64,000 bases of DNA from NCBI GenBank assembly GCA_946621465.1, contig CAMOOO010000004.1:1-64000 (forward strand). The letters run 5' to 3'. The position numbers and the translations under genes are program-made. The DNA is from an uncultured Clostridia bacterium. Lineage in GTDB: Bacteria > Bacillota > Clostridia > Christensenellales > DTU072. Under the pieces are notes generated by a model. The model saw only the letters and a list, made by a program, of their open reading frames with translations. It was not told the DNA's origin and did no database searches. Positions within the stretch are counted from its first letter, which is position 1; each line of letters opens with the position of its first letter. Shown here one piece after another: positions 8,258 to 16,977 of this stretch.

Positions 8258-10387
8258 ATGAAGGGTTCCGTAAAGAAGAGGTTTTTGAGAGTCGCCGTAA
8301 TAACGGCTTTCGTATGTTTGGTGGTCGCATTGTCCGTCTTAGGACTGACAGGGTGCGGTGAGATCAGATACGATCACTACGTTTTGACAACGTCCGCCAA
8401 CGCCGACGGAACTCTGACCATTACCGAATGCACCGTGGTAAAAGATAAACCGGTCGTCATCCCCGGCAGTTACAACGGGAAGAAGGTAAAAGCACTCGGA
8501 GACGGCTCGAAGACGGTCTTCGGCGGATGCGAATTTACCGAACTGGTCATTGAAGAGGGGGTTGAGGAGATCGCCGATAACGCCTGCCGCAACTGGACGA
8601 CGCTGAAAAAACTGACCATGAAAGAGGGACTGTCCAGGATCGGCGCCAACGCCTTTTCCGGATGTACGGAGCTGAACGATATCGACGTACCGAAGTCGGT
8701 CACCGGTATCGGCGAGGGAGCTTTTGAAAATACCGCCTGGTACAAAAGACAGGACAACGGAAAGATCATTTATTTAGGGAGCTTTTTGTACGAATATAAA
8801 GGCAATATGCCGGCAGGTACGGCGTTTGCGGAAGGCGATATCGCCGCCGATACAAAGTACATATCCGACTTCGCTTTTTCAGGGTGTATCGGACTTAAGA
8901 GCATAGTATTACCAAGCAATCTGGAAAAGATCGGCGCATCGGCTTTTTCCGGCTGTACGGCGTTAGAGTCCATCACCATTCCGGATAGCGTAAAGGAAGT
9001 AGGCGAGCGCGCTTTTGAAGGCTGTACGCTGCTAGAAACCGTCGTCATTCCCAGCACCATCGGCGAAATCGCGCCCTATATGTTCTACGACTGCTGCGGA
9101 TTAAACAATATTACCGTTTCCAACGGTATCACCGCCATCGGCGAGTCCGCCTTTGAAAACTGCGTCGGATTGCAGACCATTCAATTGCCGGACACCGTCA
9201 CCACCCTTTCCGCCGCCGCTTTCCGTAACTGCGTTCTACTGGAAACGGTAACAGCTAACAATCTGGAAACGCTGGGCGACAACGTATACAGTAACTGTAT
9301 TCGCCTGACCGACTATTCTTTGGCGTCCACTGTGAAAACGCTGGGCGAAGGCGCGTTTGATAACTGCGTGTCGATAACCAAGATCACTTTGCCCGAGTCC
9401 GTCGTCACCGTCGGGGCAGGCGCTTTTAACAACTGCATCGGACTGGTCGGCGTTGATATCAATCACAAGAAAAACGAACAGGGCTTGACAATAGAAAGCG
9501 ACGCGTTCACCAACTGTTTTAAACTCACCGACATAAAGATCTCCGGCATTGTCGACTGGTGTGATATCGCCTTCGGCACTCAAGCGTCCAACCCCCTCGC
9601 GCAGGCAGGTAAATTGGTGGTCGGGGAAGAAGTCATGACAGAACTGACCGTTCCTGAAGGCGTGACGGAAATAAACGACTACGCTTTTGTCAACAGCGGC
9701 ATTAACAAAGTCACGTTGCCCGCCTCTCTGGAAAAGATCGGCGCGAGCGCCTTTGCCAACTGCTTGAACGTAAAAAAGAACGGCGTGTACGCCGTTGACG
9801 CATCGTCCTGGTGCGACGTCGTCTTTGCCGATGAACAGGCCAATCCCCTCTACTACGGAGAGAAATTATATTTAAACGGAGAGGAGATCACGGCATTAGC
9901 CATCCCCGAAACGGTCAAAACCATTCATGCGTACGCCTTTATTAACGATCTGTCCATCACCTCCGCCGTTATCCCGGCAAGCGTCGAAACGGTGGAAGGG
10001 TACGTCTTCTCCGGGTGCGCGAACCTGGCGAAGATAGAAGTCAAACTGGGCGAACAACCGGAAGCCTGGGACGCCGACTGGGCGGACTTCATCGGGACCA
10101 ACGTAAAGGATGCGGAAGGCAACGACAAAGGGGTAAAGATCGACTGGACGGGCGAGAAGACATGGAAGCCGACCACGAACACCATTATGGCAATGGTCGT
10201 CGGCGGAATCCTTGTGGTCGTCGCCCTCGTCTTACTCTGCGTTTGGCTGATAAAGAAAATAAAGAAAAAACTTTCTCCCGCGCCGGCTACTCAACCCCAG
10301 GAAGCAGAGAAAGCCCAAGAGGAACAACCGGAAGAAACAAAGAGCGAAGAGACGACGCAAGAACCCACCGAACAAACGGAGAACTGA
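8258..10387 (+). CDS. BspA-like LRR_5 surface protein
   Basis: A 709-residue secreted protein. It has a signal peptide with lipobox LTGC near residue 32. Many 22-24 residue LRR_5/BspA repeats follow (pattern L..I.IP..V..IG..AF.GC). Near 642-666 there is a second hydrophobic helix (IMAMVVGGILVVVALVLLCV), then a basic stop and an acidic, Pro/Gln-rich tail. BspA-like repeats serve in surface adhesion and protein binding in gut bacteria. Having both a lipobox and a C-terminal membrane helix is odd: one or both may anchor it, with the tail in the cytoplasm. The start is supported by GGAGG. A strong terminator follows. Confidence 0.88.
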   Translation: MKGSVKKRFLRVAVITAFVCLVVALSVLGLTGCGEIRYDHYVLTTSANADGTLTITECTVVKDKPVVIPGSYNGKKVKALGDGSKTVFGGCEFTELVIEEGVEEIADNACRNWTTLKKLTMKEGLSRIGANAFSGCTELNDIDVPKSVTGIGEGAFENTAWYKRQDNGKIIYLGSFLYEYKGNMPAGTAFAEGDIAADTKYISDFAFSGCIGLKSIVLPSNLEKIGASAFSGCTALESITIPDSVKEVGERAFEGCTLLETVVIPSTIGEIAPYMFYDCCGLNNITVSNGITAIGESAFENCVGLQTIQLPDTVTTLSAAAFRNCVLLETVTANNLETLGDNVYSNCIRLTDYSLASTVKTLGEGAFDNCVSITKITLPESVVTVGAGAFNNCIGLVGVDINHKKNEQGLTIESDAFTNCFKLTDIKISGIVDWCDIAFGTQASNPLAQAGKLVVGEEVMTELTVPEGVTEINDYAFVNSGINKVTLPASLEKIGASAFANCLNVKKNGVYAVDASSWCDVVFADEQANPLYYGEKLYLNGEEITALAIPETVKTIHAYAFINDLSITSAVIPASVETVEGYVFSGCANLAKIEVKLGEQPEAWDADWADFIGTNVKDAEGNDKGVKIDWTGEKTWKPTTNTIMAMVVGGILVVVALVLLCVWLIKKIKKKLSPAPATQPQEAEKAQEEQPEETKSEETTQEPTEQTEN

Positions 10388-10432
10388 AAGTCGAAAGTGG
10401 AATCAACGAATGCTCCGCGGAAATAAAAATCG

Positions 10433-10464
10433 AAAAAATCTCTCGGAATACCGGGAGATTTTTT
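10433..10464 (+). terminator. Intrinsic terminator after the BspA-like gene
   Basis: Stem 10433-10446 pairs with 10451-10464 (CTCTCGG / CCGGGAG core, AATA loop), with A- and T-tracts on either side, so it could act on both strands. Confidence 0.85.
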
Positions 10465-10638
10465 ATATGTTGTGATACCGCAATATAGGGAAAAAGACGG
10501 GTCTGTGCGAATGATATCTGCACGACGTGCAGGTGGAATCCATGCCTGCGTGGAAGAAATCATCCTGTGCGGGGACGACGTGTTACTAAAATGACGCAAT
10601 ACAAATGCGAGTAGGATATTTAATTATACTATCAAAAG

Positions 10639-10745
10639 CCCCATTAAGCGAATGCTTCATGGGGAAAAGGCGGAGCCTATCAAACAGGGCATAATTACGA
10701 ATAGTAATTTGTCGAAAAGATAGTGCGAACGCCGCGGAAAGTGGA
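10639..10745 (+). repeat. Two-hairpin element A, copy 1
   Basis: Hairpin 1 (10639-10664) pairs CCCCATTAAGC with GCTTCATGGGG around a GAAT loop. Hairpin 2 (10688-10713) pairs AATTAC with GTAATT around a GAATA loop, with a bulged T and four further pairs. A conserved tail GCGAACGCCGCGGA lies near 10725-10738. It is homologous to 24227-24327 and, more distantly, to 54638-54737 on the minus strand. The G-C pairs of the second copy are A-U here, which is compensatory change. It lies between two convergent genes. The stretch 10465-10638 holds only a short palindrome CTGCACGACGTGCAG (about 10518-10532). Confidence 0.8.
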
Positions 10746-10781
10746 ATTAAGGATAAGTTTATATTCTATTTAATAATTGTG

Positions 10782-10853
10782 AAAGTTTTTGGAAAGTGGG
10801 GGTTCGGGGGCGAAGAACATTTTTGTCGAAAAAGGTTGTCGCCCCCGAAAACT
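10782..10853 (-). repeat. Snap-back hairpin element C, copy 1
   Basis: GAAAGTTTTTGGAAA leads into a perfect 11-bp stem TTCGGGGGCGA / TCGCCCCCGAA (10803-10813 with 10839-10849). The loop AGAACATTTTTGTCGAAAAA is shared almost exactly with copy 2 at 12800-12866, while the stem sequence is wholly different. On the minus strand it lies downstream of the alpha-glucosidase stop and may help end or stabilise that transcript. Confidence 0.75.
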
Positions 10854-10878
10854 CAATTTACCTAAAAACTCTTTTGGG

Positions 10879-10908
10879 AGAGGGCATTTTCTGCCGAGAA
10901 AAGCCCTC
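10879..10908 (-). terminator. Hairpin downstream of the alpha-glucosidase gene
   Basis: AGAGGGC(A)TTTTCT pairs with AGAAAAGCCCTCT around a GCCG loop, with one bulged base, 23 bases past the stop codon on the minus strand. No long U-run follows, so it is a likely but imperfect terminator or 3' stabiliser. Confidence 0.55.
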
Positions 10909-10930
10909 TTCCGCACGCCCACGGCAATAA

Positions 10931-12649
10931 TTATACTTCGTAAACGATTGCCTCGTAGGGACGAAGGGTGAGGTTGGAGAGTTTACTTGCGGAGTCGTCG
11001 TAGTTAGAGATGAGCAAGGTACCGTTTTGGTTTTTCCACTCGTCGGGTACGACGAACTTAGCGGCTTTATCGGTATAGCTGGCGATGATCAGGTATTTCT
11101 TGCCGTTATAGGCTCTTTCGTAGACCCAGATCTTTTTATCATCGGGATAGTAGAGCTTATAGGAGCCGTTGCGGATGATCTCGTTGCCTTTTCTGAGCGC
11201 GATCACTTTTTGATAGAAATAGAAGATACTGTCTTTATCGGCGAGGGCGTCGGCGACGTTTATTTCGGTGTAATTGGGATTGACGGGCATCCACGGCTCG
11301 TGGGTAGAGAATCCGGCGTATTTTTCGGCGCTCCACTGCATGGGCGCTCTGGCATGGTCACGAGCCTTTTTACCCATAGCCCATTTAACGACGGGCAGGA
11401 ACAGCGGACAGATCTTTTTCACGGTGTCGTAAATACGAATGGAAACGATGTCGCGGTACTCCTTTCTCGTGAGGTTCTCATAATTGGTCATACCGATCTC
11501 CTGCCCCTGATAAACGTAGGGCGTGCCTTTTAAGAACTGTATGCTGATCGCCAGCATTTTGGCGACCTTTTTGCGGTATGCCAGTTTACCGTAACGGGGG
11601 AGGGAACGCGGGTAGTCGTGGTTCTCGATGTAGAGCGAGTTCCAGCAGTCGTCCGGGAGCGTCTGCCAGTTGGAAAAGACCTCTTTCCATTTCCGCAAAC
11701 TGAACTTCTTCGGTACGGTGGTGAGGAAGGAGTCCACTTCGGTCTGATGCTCGAAGGTAAAGACGCAGTCCAGTTCGCCGCGATCTTCGGAGACCACCTC
11801 GTGGGCGTTTTTAACGGTAATGCCCTGGCCTTCGCCAACGGTCATAGAATCGTAGAGCGACCAGCTCTTTTCGTTGATTTCATGAATGTATTCGTGATAG
11901 TGCGGCCCGATAACGAAGTGTTCGTCCCCCATCAAGGCAGGATTAAACTTTCCGTTCGGCAGTCCCTCTTCTTTGGAAATGTAAGTAATTACGTCGCAGC
12001 GGAAGCCGTCTACCCCTTTCTCAAACCAATAATTGCAGATGTCGACTACTTCTTGACGAACTTTCGGATTGTCCCAGTTGAGATCGGGCTGTTTTTTGTG
12101 GAACAAATGCAAATAAAATTCTTTCGTCGTCTCGTCGTATTGCCAAGCCGACCCGGTAAAGCGCGACGTCCAGTTGTTAGGGGGCTTTTTGCCGTTTTTG
12201 CCGCGACCTTTACGCCAGATGTAATAATCACGATAGGGGTTATCGACGGAAGAACGTGACTGAATAAACCACTCGTGTTCGTCACTGGTGTGGTTGACGA
12301 CCAGGTCCATGACCAGGCGAATGCCGCGCGCGTGCATCCCGTCGAGCATCTCCTGCCAGTCATCTAACGTGCCGAACTCGTCCATGATGTCACGGTAGTT
12401 ACTGATGTCGTACCCGTTGTCGGCGTTGGGGGATTTATAACAAGGGGACAACCAAACGCAGTTGACGCCCAGTTCTTTCAGATAGTCCAGTTTAGAGATG
12501 ATACCGCGGATATCACCTATACCGTCCCCGTTACTGTCGCAAAAGCTCCTCGGATATATTTGATAAATAACGGCATCCTTATACCACCGCGTTTTGGGCG
12601 CTTTCCGACTATCAACGATGCCGGACGTCTCTTTGGTCTCAGTACTCAT
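10931..12649 (-). CDS. GH13 alpha-glucosidase, oligo-1,6-glucosidase type
   Basis: A 572-residue cytoplasmic enzyme with a GH13 (beta/alpha)8 barrel. The first regions are WYKDAVIYQIYPRSF and DLVVNHTSDEH. The predicted nucleophile is Asp219 in GFRCDV, the acid/base Glu273 in VGEGQG, and the third acid Asp345 in IENHD. There is no signal peptide, and the length fits the MalL/TreC/oligo-1,6-glucosidase group. In this group a Val after the nucleophile, as here (Val220), is associated with alpha-1,6 linkages, so isomalto-oligosaccharides are the likely substrates. Trehalose-6-phosphate hydrolase is the main alternative. It is monocistronic, with a strong Shine-Dalgarno site (AAAGGAG), its own promoter and two downstream hairpins. 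Confidence 0.9.
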   Translation of the reverse strand: MSTETKETSGIVDSRKAPKTRWYKDAVIYQIYPRSFCDSNGDGIGDIRGIISKLDYLKELGVNCVWLSPCYKSPNADNGYDISNYRDIMDEFGTLDDWQEMLDGMHARGIRLVMDLVVNHTSDEHEWFIQSRSSVDNPYRDYYIWRKGRGKNGKKPPNNWTSRFTGSAWQYDETTKEFYLHLFHKKQPDLNWDNPKVRQEVVDICNYWFEKGVDGFRCDVITYISKEEGLPNGKFNPALMGDEHFVIGPHYHEYIHEINEKSWSLYDSMTVGEGQGITVKNAHEVVSEDRGELDCVFTFEHQTEVDSFLTTVPKKFSLRKWKEVFSNWQTLPDDCWNSLYIENHDYPRSLPRYGKLAYRKKVAKMLAISIQFLKGTPYVYQGQEIGMTNYENLTRKEYRDIVSIRIYDTVKKICPLFLPVVKWAMGKKARDHARAPMQWSAEKYAGFSTHEPWMPVNPNYTEINVADALADKDSIFYFYQKVIALRKGNEIIRNGSYKLYYPDDKKIWVYERAYNGKKYLIIASYTDKAAKFVVPDEWKNQNGTLLISNYDDSASKLSNLTLRPYEAIVYEV

Positions 12650-12682
12650 GATGATCTCCTTTTTCTTTATATGAATACTATT

Positions 12683-12711
12683 ATTTTAGTACATATAAGG
12701 ATAAAATGCAA
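12683..12711 (-). promoter_or_regulatory. Promoter of the alpha-glucosidase gene
   Basis: On the minus strand TTGCAT (12711-12706), a 17-base spacer and TAAAAT (12688-12683), about 35 bases before the start codon. Confidence 0.7.
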
Positions 12712-12799
12712 TACCGAAAATGCGGTAGCGCATTTGCAATGAGGAATTAGGAATTAGGAATTAAGAATTATGGATATTTTATTCTTCAATCAAAAAAGT

Positions 12800-12866
12800 A
12801 AAAGTTTTTGGAAAAGGGTGCGCGAGGGAAAGAACCATTTTGTCAAAAAGGGTTTTTCCCTCGCAT
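12800..12866 (-). repeat. Snap-back hairpin element C, copy 2
   Basis: Stem GCGAGGGAAA / TTTCCCTCGC (12822-12831 with 12855-12864), extended by AACC/GGTT inside. The leader AAAGTTTTTGGAAA and the loop AGAACCATTTTGTCAAAAA match copy 1. It starts about 20 bases past the stop codon of the minus-strand lipoprotein gene. An A-rich run of GAATTAGGAATTA units precedes it at about 12740-12770. Confidence 0.75.
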
Positions 12867-12885
12867 TCTTTTATTATTATAAAAA

Positions 12886-14514
12886 TTATTCTTCGTCGAC
12901 CGGACCGGAAGAAATGATATCGACCAATTTCTCCGGTTGAATCTTCCCGATGAGGGTGCCGGTATGCTCGTTATCTTTGTCGTTGACCTGGTCGCTTCCA
13001 TTTTGAATGATATAGGCGCAGGGGAACGCGCAATCGCCGAGATCGGAATTGAGATAGACAACGGCTTTTGCCGCAACGACGCTGTCCGAGTCGTAGTAAT
13101 ACAGATCGGATACTTCGTACTTGGTGTAGGAAGAATTGCTCTTGAAGCGGAAGAACTTCGCAACGTTTTCATAGGTGGGCTTGTAGGTTCCGTCCTGTTT
13201 TTTCTCGAAGAGTTTAATATAATTGAGAATGGTTTTGGAAGAATCGCTGCTGTCCGTGGTTTTGGAAGAACCGCTGCTATTCGTGGTTTTGGAAGAATCG
13301 CTGCTGTCCGTGGTGGTGAAGTAGGCATACACTTCGCCGCTCTTTTCATAAATATCAACGAGGGCGGATGCGCCGGTCAGTTCATAAGAAAGATAGGCGC
13401 CGTTGTTTTTCGGATCGTCGCTTGCTTTACGCGTAGCCGTACCAAAGGTATCAACACCGCCCTGGAAGGTATCGTAGATGTCGATCACTTTGTCATGATA
13501 AGCAAGAATGGTGCCGTTCTCCAAACGGAAGAAGCGGTCGTAAGTGGTATCGTGCGTCTCGACGGTCATGCGATATTCGTTGGCAACGGAGTATTTCGGA
13601 TTGCTCTTTAAAAACGAGCAGAAATAATATCCCTCGTACAGTTTGTCGTTGCTGTTGTCGGACTTGGAGTAGAAGAGATAAATTCTGTCTTTGGTCTCCA
13701 GAATGGTCTTAATGGTCGTAGTGAACAGATATCCGGCCTTCTCCTGATTGTAGATATTGGAGTCCATCAGTAGGGTGGTTTCTCCGGTGGAGAAGTTGAA
13801 GAGCTTGACGAGGTAGTCGGAAGAAGAATCGCTCGTTCTGGCGGTGTTGTAGGTGGTGTAGACCATATAGTTATCGGAGAATTGATAAGCAAGCACGTTT
13901 GCGCTGTCGATCTCCTTTTTGGAGAAATCGGAGAGGCGAACGGCGTAAGGCTTGGTCTCGCTGTCGGCGTTGGTGACGATGTAAACGAGATAGTTATCGG
14001 CGACGCGGAATACGGTGGCGTTGTCGGAGAAGTTCTCGATAACGTCCGTTTTGCTACCGTCGACGGAAGTCCGCATGAGGACGCCTTCGTCCGTCTTATA
14101 TTGACGTTTGCTGTCTTTGTCAATACTGGTGGTGTGATAGTAGATGTAACCGTCAACGATGTAGATACCGGCGTTGGTGGTGTCCGTGCCGTAGACGTTT
14201 TTGGGAACGATGACTTTGAACGACTTGTAGTCAAAGGAAAGAACCCCGGCGCCATCTTTGACGATATCAACGCGGCAGATTGCGCCGACTTCTACGTCTC
14301 CGAAGGTGTTGAGTGCCGATTCTCCTGCATAACCGTTGACGAAATACAGGTAGTTTCCGTACTGAACGGCGACGCCCCCGTTAGAAGTGACAGTGGTATA
14401 GGTATCGCCGGTACTGATGGGGGCCTGTTTGGTGTTTTCATTACAAGCGACGAAAACGCAGGCGATCATGAGTGCCAAAGCAATAAGAATAAATAATTTA
14501 CCGAACTTTTTCAT
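12886..14514 (-). CDS. Beta-propeller-like lipoprotein
   Basis: A 542-residue exported protein with a signal peptide and lipobox CVFVAC (Cys near 24). The mature part has repeated Tyr- and Gly-rich strands (YGNYLYFVNG, DGYIYYHTTS, DNYLVYIVT, DNYMVYTTY), typical of DUF5050/WD-like propellers that act as extracytoplasmic binding modules. A low-complexity Ser/Asp/Thr insert made of three TTDSSDSSK-like 9-residue units lies at about 13237-13320. It has a good Shine-Dalgarno site (TAGGAG) and its own promoter. The ligand is unknown. Confidence 0.75.
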   Translation of the reverse strand: MKKFGKLFILIALALMIACVFVACNENTKQAPISTGDTYTTVTSNGGVAVQYGNYLYFVNGYAGESALNTFGDVEVGAICRVDIVKDGAGVLSFDYKSFKVIVPKNVYGTDTTNAGIYIVDGYIYYHTTSIDKDSKRQYKTDEGVLMRTSVDGSKTDVIENFSDNATVFRVADNYLVYIVTNADSETKPYAVRLSDFSKKEIDSANVLAYQFSDNYMVYTTYNTARTSDSSSDYLVKLFNFSTGETTLLMDSNIYNQEKAGYLFTTTIKTILETKDRIYLFYSKSDNSNDKLYEGYYFCSFLKSNPKYSVANEYRMTVETHDTTYDRFFRLENGTILAYHDKVIDIYDTFQGGVDTFGTATRKASDDPKNNGAYLSYELTGASALVDIYEKSGEVYAYFTTTDSSDSSKTTNSSGSSKTTDSSDSSKTILNYIKLFEKKQDGTYKPTYENVAKFFRFKSNSSYTKYEVSDLYYYDSDSVVAAKAVVYLNSDLGDCAFPCAYIIQNGSDQVNDKDNEHTGTLIGKIQPEKLVDIISSGPVDEE

Positions 14515-14549
14515 ACAATACTCCTATTGTAATAGAATATGCAAAAAGT

Positions 14550-14578
14550 ATTATATACTATTTGCACGTAAAAATCAA
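14550..14578 (-). promoter_or_regulatory. Promoter of the propeller lipoprotein gene
   Basis: Minus strand TTGATT (14578-14573), a 17-base spacer and TATAAT (14555-14550), about 36 bases before the ATG. Confidence 0.75.
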
Positions 14579-14630
14579 TTGTTTTCCGGAATTTTATAAA
14601 TTTTTAAAAAGTCAAAGAATTGTAAAAAGC

Positions 14631-16976
14631 TCAGGAGAATCTGCGTTCGAGTATCTCCGCCATTTCACGGGCGTCTTTACTGTACAATGCGCCGATCCCG
14701 GCGGCGTATTCGGCGGTGACGACGGCTCCGCCCACCATGACGATGACGTCGGGGTACTTGGCGCGAACGGCGGCGGTGGTCTCGGACATACTGTCAAGAG
14801 TGGTCGTCATAAGCGCGCTCAGTCCCACCACTTCGGGATGGTACTTTTCGACGGCGTCCAATACTGCCTCGGTGGAGACGTCCTTTCCTAAGTCGATAAT
14901 GCGATAGCCGTAATTGCCTACGACGGCTTTTACGATGTTCTTTCCGATGTCGTGTACGTCTCCTTTGACGGTGGCAAGGACGACGGTAGCTTTGCTCTTG
15001 CCGCCCTCGGGAATGAAGGTCGATTTGATGTACTCAAGTACCGCTTTTGCCGTTTCGCTCCCGGCAATCAGTTGGGGGAGGAAGACTTTGCCCTCGGCGT
15101 AGAGGGCGCCCAGTTTATTCAGTCCGCCGATGACGTCTTCGTCAATGACGGTAGCGTAGTTATCTTTCGTGGTCTTTGCTTTGACCGCTTCCATCGCTTC
15201 GCCGGTCAGCCCGTGGGTGATGGCGTATACGATATCCTTTTCCGACTTCGTCTCCGTGACAACGACGTCCTTTACAGAGGCAATATATCTTTCGCAAGAG
15301 GGATCTAAACCCAGCAATAAGTCGTGCGCTTCTTTGGTAAAGCCCGGTTTTAAGACAGGGTTAATGATGGCGCTGGACGCGCCTGCTTCCAAAGCCATCT
15401 GATAGAAGGTGGCGTTAATTATTTGCCTGCTTGGCAGCCCAAAACTTATATTACTGAGACCCAAAGTTGTCTTAACGCCCAGTTCTTGTTTCAGTCGCCG
15501 GAGCGTTTCTAAGGTGATGAGTCCGTTACGGGCGTCCACGCTGACTGCCATCGTCAGCGGATCGAAGAGGAAACGGGAGGGATCGATGCCGTACTTCTTT
15601 CCTTCCTCCAAAATGCGCCTTGCTATTACCATTCTGCCGTCGGCATCCTCGGGGATGCCCCCTTCGTCCAGACAGAGGGCTACGACGTAGCAACCGTACT
15701 TTTTGGCAATGGGGAAGACGGCGTCCATGCTCGACTTGCTGCCGTTGACGGAGTTGATAAGGCACCGTCCGCAGGTGATCCGCACCGTTTTTTCCAATGC
15801 CTCGGCTTTGGCGGTGTCGATAGAAAGGGGCAGGTCTGCCACCCCCTGTAACTTGCGTACGGCGGCAGGGAGCTTTTCCGTTTCGTTGCATCCTGCCATG
15901 CCCAGGTTGATATCGAGTACGTCCGCCCCTTCCTGTATCTCCGCCATGCAAACGGAGAGGATATAGCCGTGGTCGTCCTCGGCGATCGCCTGCTTTAAGA
16001 GGGGCTTTCCGGTCGGATTGACCCTTTCGCCGATCACCAGACTTTTTTTGGAAAAGTCGGCTACGCGAGAGTGGGAACAAATGGCGTCCGGGTAGTTTTG
16101 TCGGATGGCTACGGGCAAGTCGGCGGTCTTTTGCACCGTCTTTTTGATGTATTCGGGCGTGGTGCCGCAACAGCCACCCAGGATATTGACGCCGCTAAGA
16201 GCTATATCCAGCATAACGTCGGAGAACTCCTCCGCGTCGGTGTCGTAAATGGTTTTACCGCCCTCGAAACGTGGCAAACCGGCGTTTGGCTCGATAAAGA
16301 CGGGAACGTGGGCGCATGCGGTCAGTTTTTTGGCGTTGGCAAGCATATCTTTGGGACCGGAACCGCAGTTGATGCCGATGGCGTCGGCGCCGAGGGATTG
16401 CATGGTCAAAGCAAAGCTCTCTACGCTCGCCCCGGTAAAGGTATGACCGCTCTTTTCAAAAGTCATACTGCAAAGAATGGGTTTATCGGTGTTTTCGCGG
16501 AAAGCCAGGTACGCCGCGCGCATTTCCTGCAAGTCGCTTACCGTCTCGATAACGACGCCGTCTACCGGGAGTCCGGCTACGATCTTCGCCTGCTCGGCAA
16601 AGAGGTCGTAGGCTTCTTCAAAGGTCATCTTTCCGTTGGGTTCCATCAGTCCGCCCGTCGGACCGCAATCGTAGAGAACGTACCCGTCGAAGTCCTTAGC
16701 ACAAGCGAGGGCAATGTCAACGGCGGCGGTAATGATCTCGGTGAGCGTGTATCGGGACAGGTCGGCTTTTTTGGCGTTACAACCGAAGGTATCGGTGAGT
16801 ATGCAGGTAGACCCCGCCTCTAAAAAGGCGCGGTGAAAGGACCGGACGATATCGGGATGGGTGAGAGGGTACAGTTCGGGATGGGGGTCGGACAGTCCGA
16901 GGGAAAGAAAGGTTGTGCCGGCTCCGCCGTCTAAATACAGACGTCCGTGTAACGCCTCTATAAAGGTTTTTTTCAT
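14631..16976 (-). CDS. metH: Cobalamin-dependent methionine synthase, short form
   Basis: A 781-residue protein that transfers the methyl group of 5-methyltetrahydrofolate to homocysteine via methylcobalamin. Residues 1-290 are the homocysteine S-methyltransferase domain with the zinc-ligand motifs INCGSGP and GGCCGTT. A pterin-binding barrel follows (NPTGKPLLKQAI, DINLGMAG, LSIDTAK). The cobalamin cap and Rossmann domain carries GDVHDIGKNI near residue 675, whose His is the lower axial ligand. The C-terminal AdoMet-dependent reactivation domain of the ~1230-residue E. coli enzyme is absent, as in Thermotoga-type MetH, so a separate reactivator is expected. It starts 1 base after metF and is probably co-transcribed with it. 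Confidence 0.95.
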   Translation of the reverse strand: MKKTFIEALHGRLYLDGGAGTTFLSLGLSDPHPELYPLTHPDIVRSFHRAFLEAGSTCILTDTFGCNAKKADLSRYTLTEIITAAVDIALACAKDFDGYVLYDCGPTGGLMEPNGKMTFEEAYDLFAEQAKIVAGLPVDGVVIETVSDLQEMRAAYLAFRENTDKPILCSMTFEKSGHTFTGASVESFALTMQSLGADAIGINCGSGPKDMLANAKKLTACAHVPVFIEPNAGLPRFEGGKTIYDTDAEEFSDVMLDIALSGVNILGGCCGTTPEYIKKTVQKTADLPVAIRQNYPDAICSHSRVADFSKKSLVIGERVNPTGKPLLKQAIAEDDHGYILSVCMAEIQEGADVLDINLGMAGCNETEKLPAAVRKLQGVADLPLSIDTAKAEALEKTVRITCGRCLINSVNGSKSSMDAVFPIAKKYGCYVVALCLDEGGIPEDADGRMVIARRILEEGKKYGIDPSRFLFDPLTMAVSVDARNGLITLETLRRLKQELGVKTTLGLSNISFGLPSRQIINATFYQMALEAGASSAIINPVLKPGFTKEAHDLLLGLDPSCERYIASVKDVVVTETKSEKDIVYAITHGLTGEAMEAVKAKTTKDNYATVIDEDVIGGLNKLGALYAEGKVFLPQLIAGSETAKAVLEYIKSTFIPEGGKSKATVVLATVKGDVHDIGKNIVKAVVGNYGYRIIDLGKDVSTEAVLDAVEKYHPEVVGLSALMTTTLDSMSETTAAVRAKYPDVIVMVGGAVVTAEYAAGIGALYSKDAREMAEILERRFS

Positions 16977-16977
16977 T

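Noticed and set aside
16071..16823. 250-codon frame antisense to metH
   Set aside because: Shadow of a firmly identified gene; no start signal or known domain.
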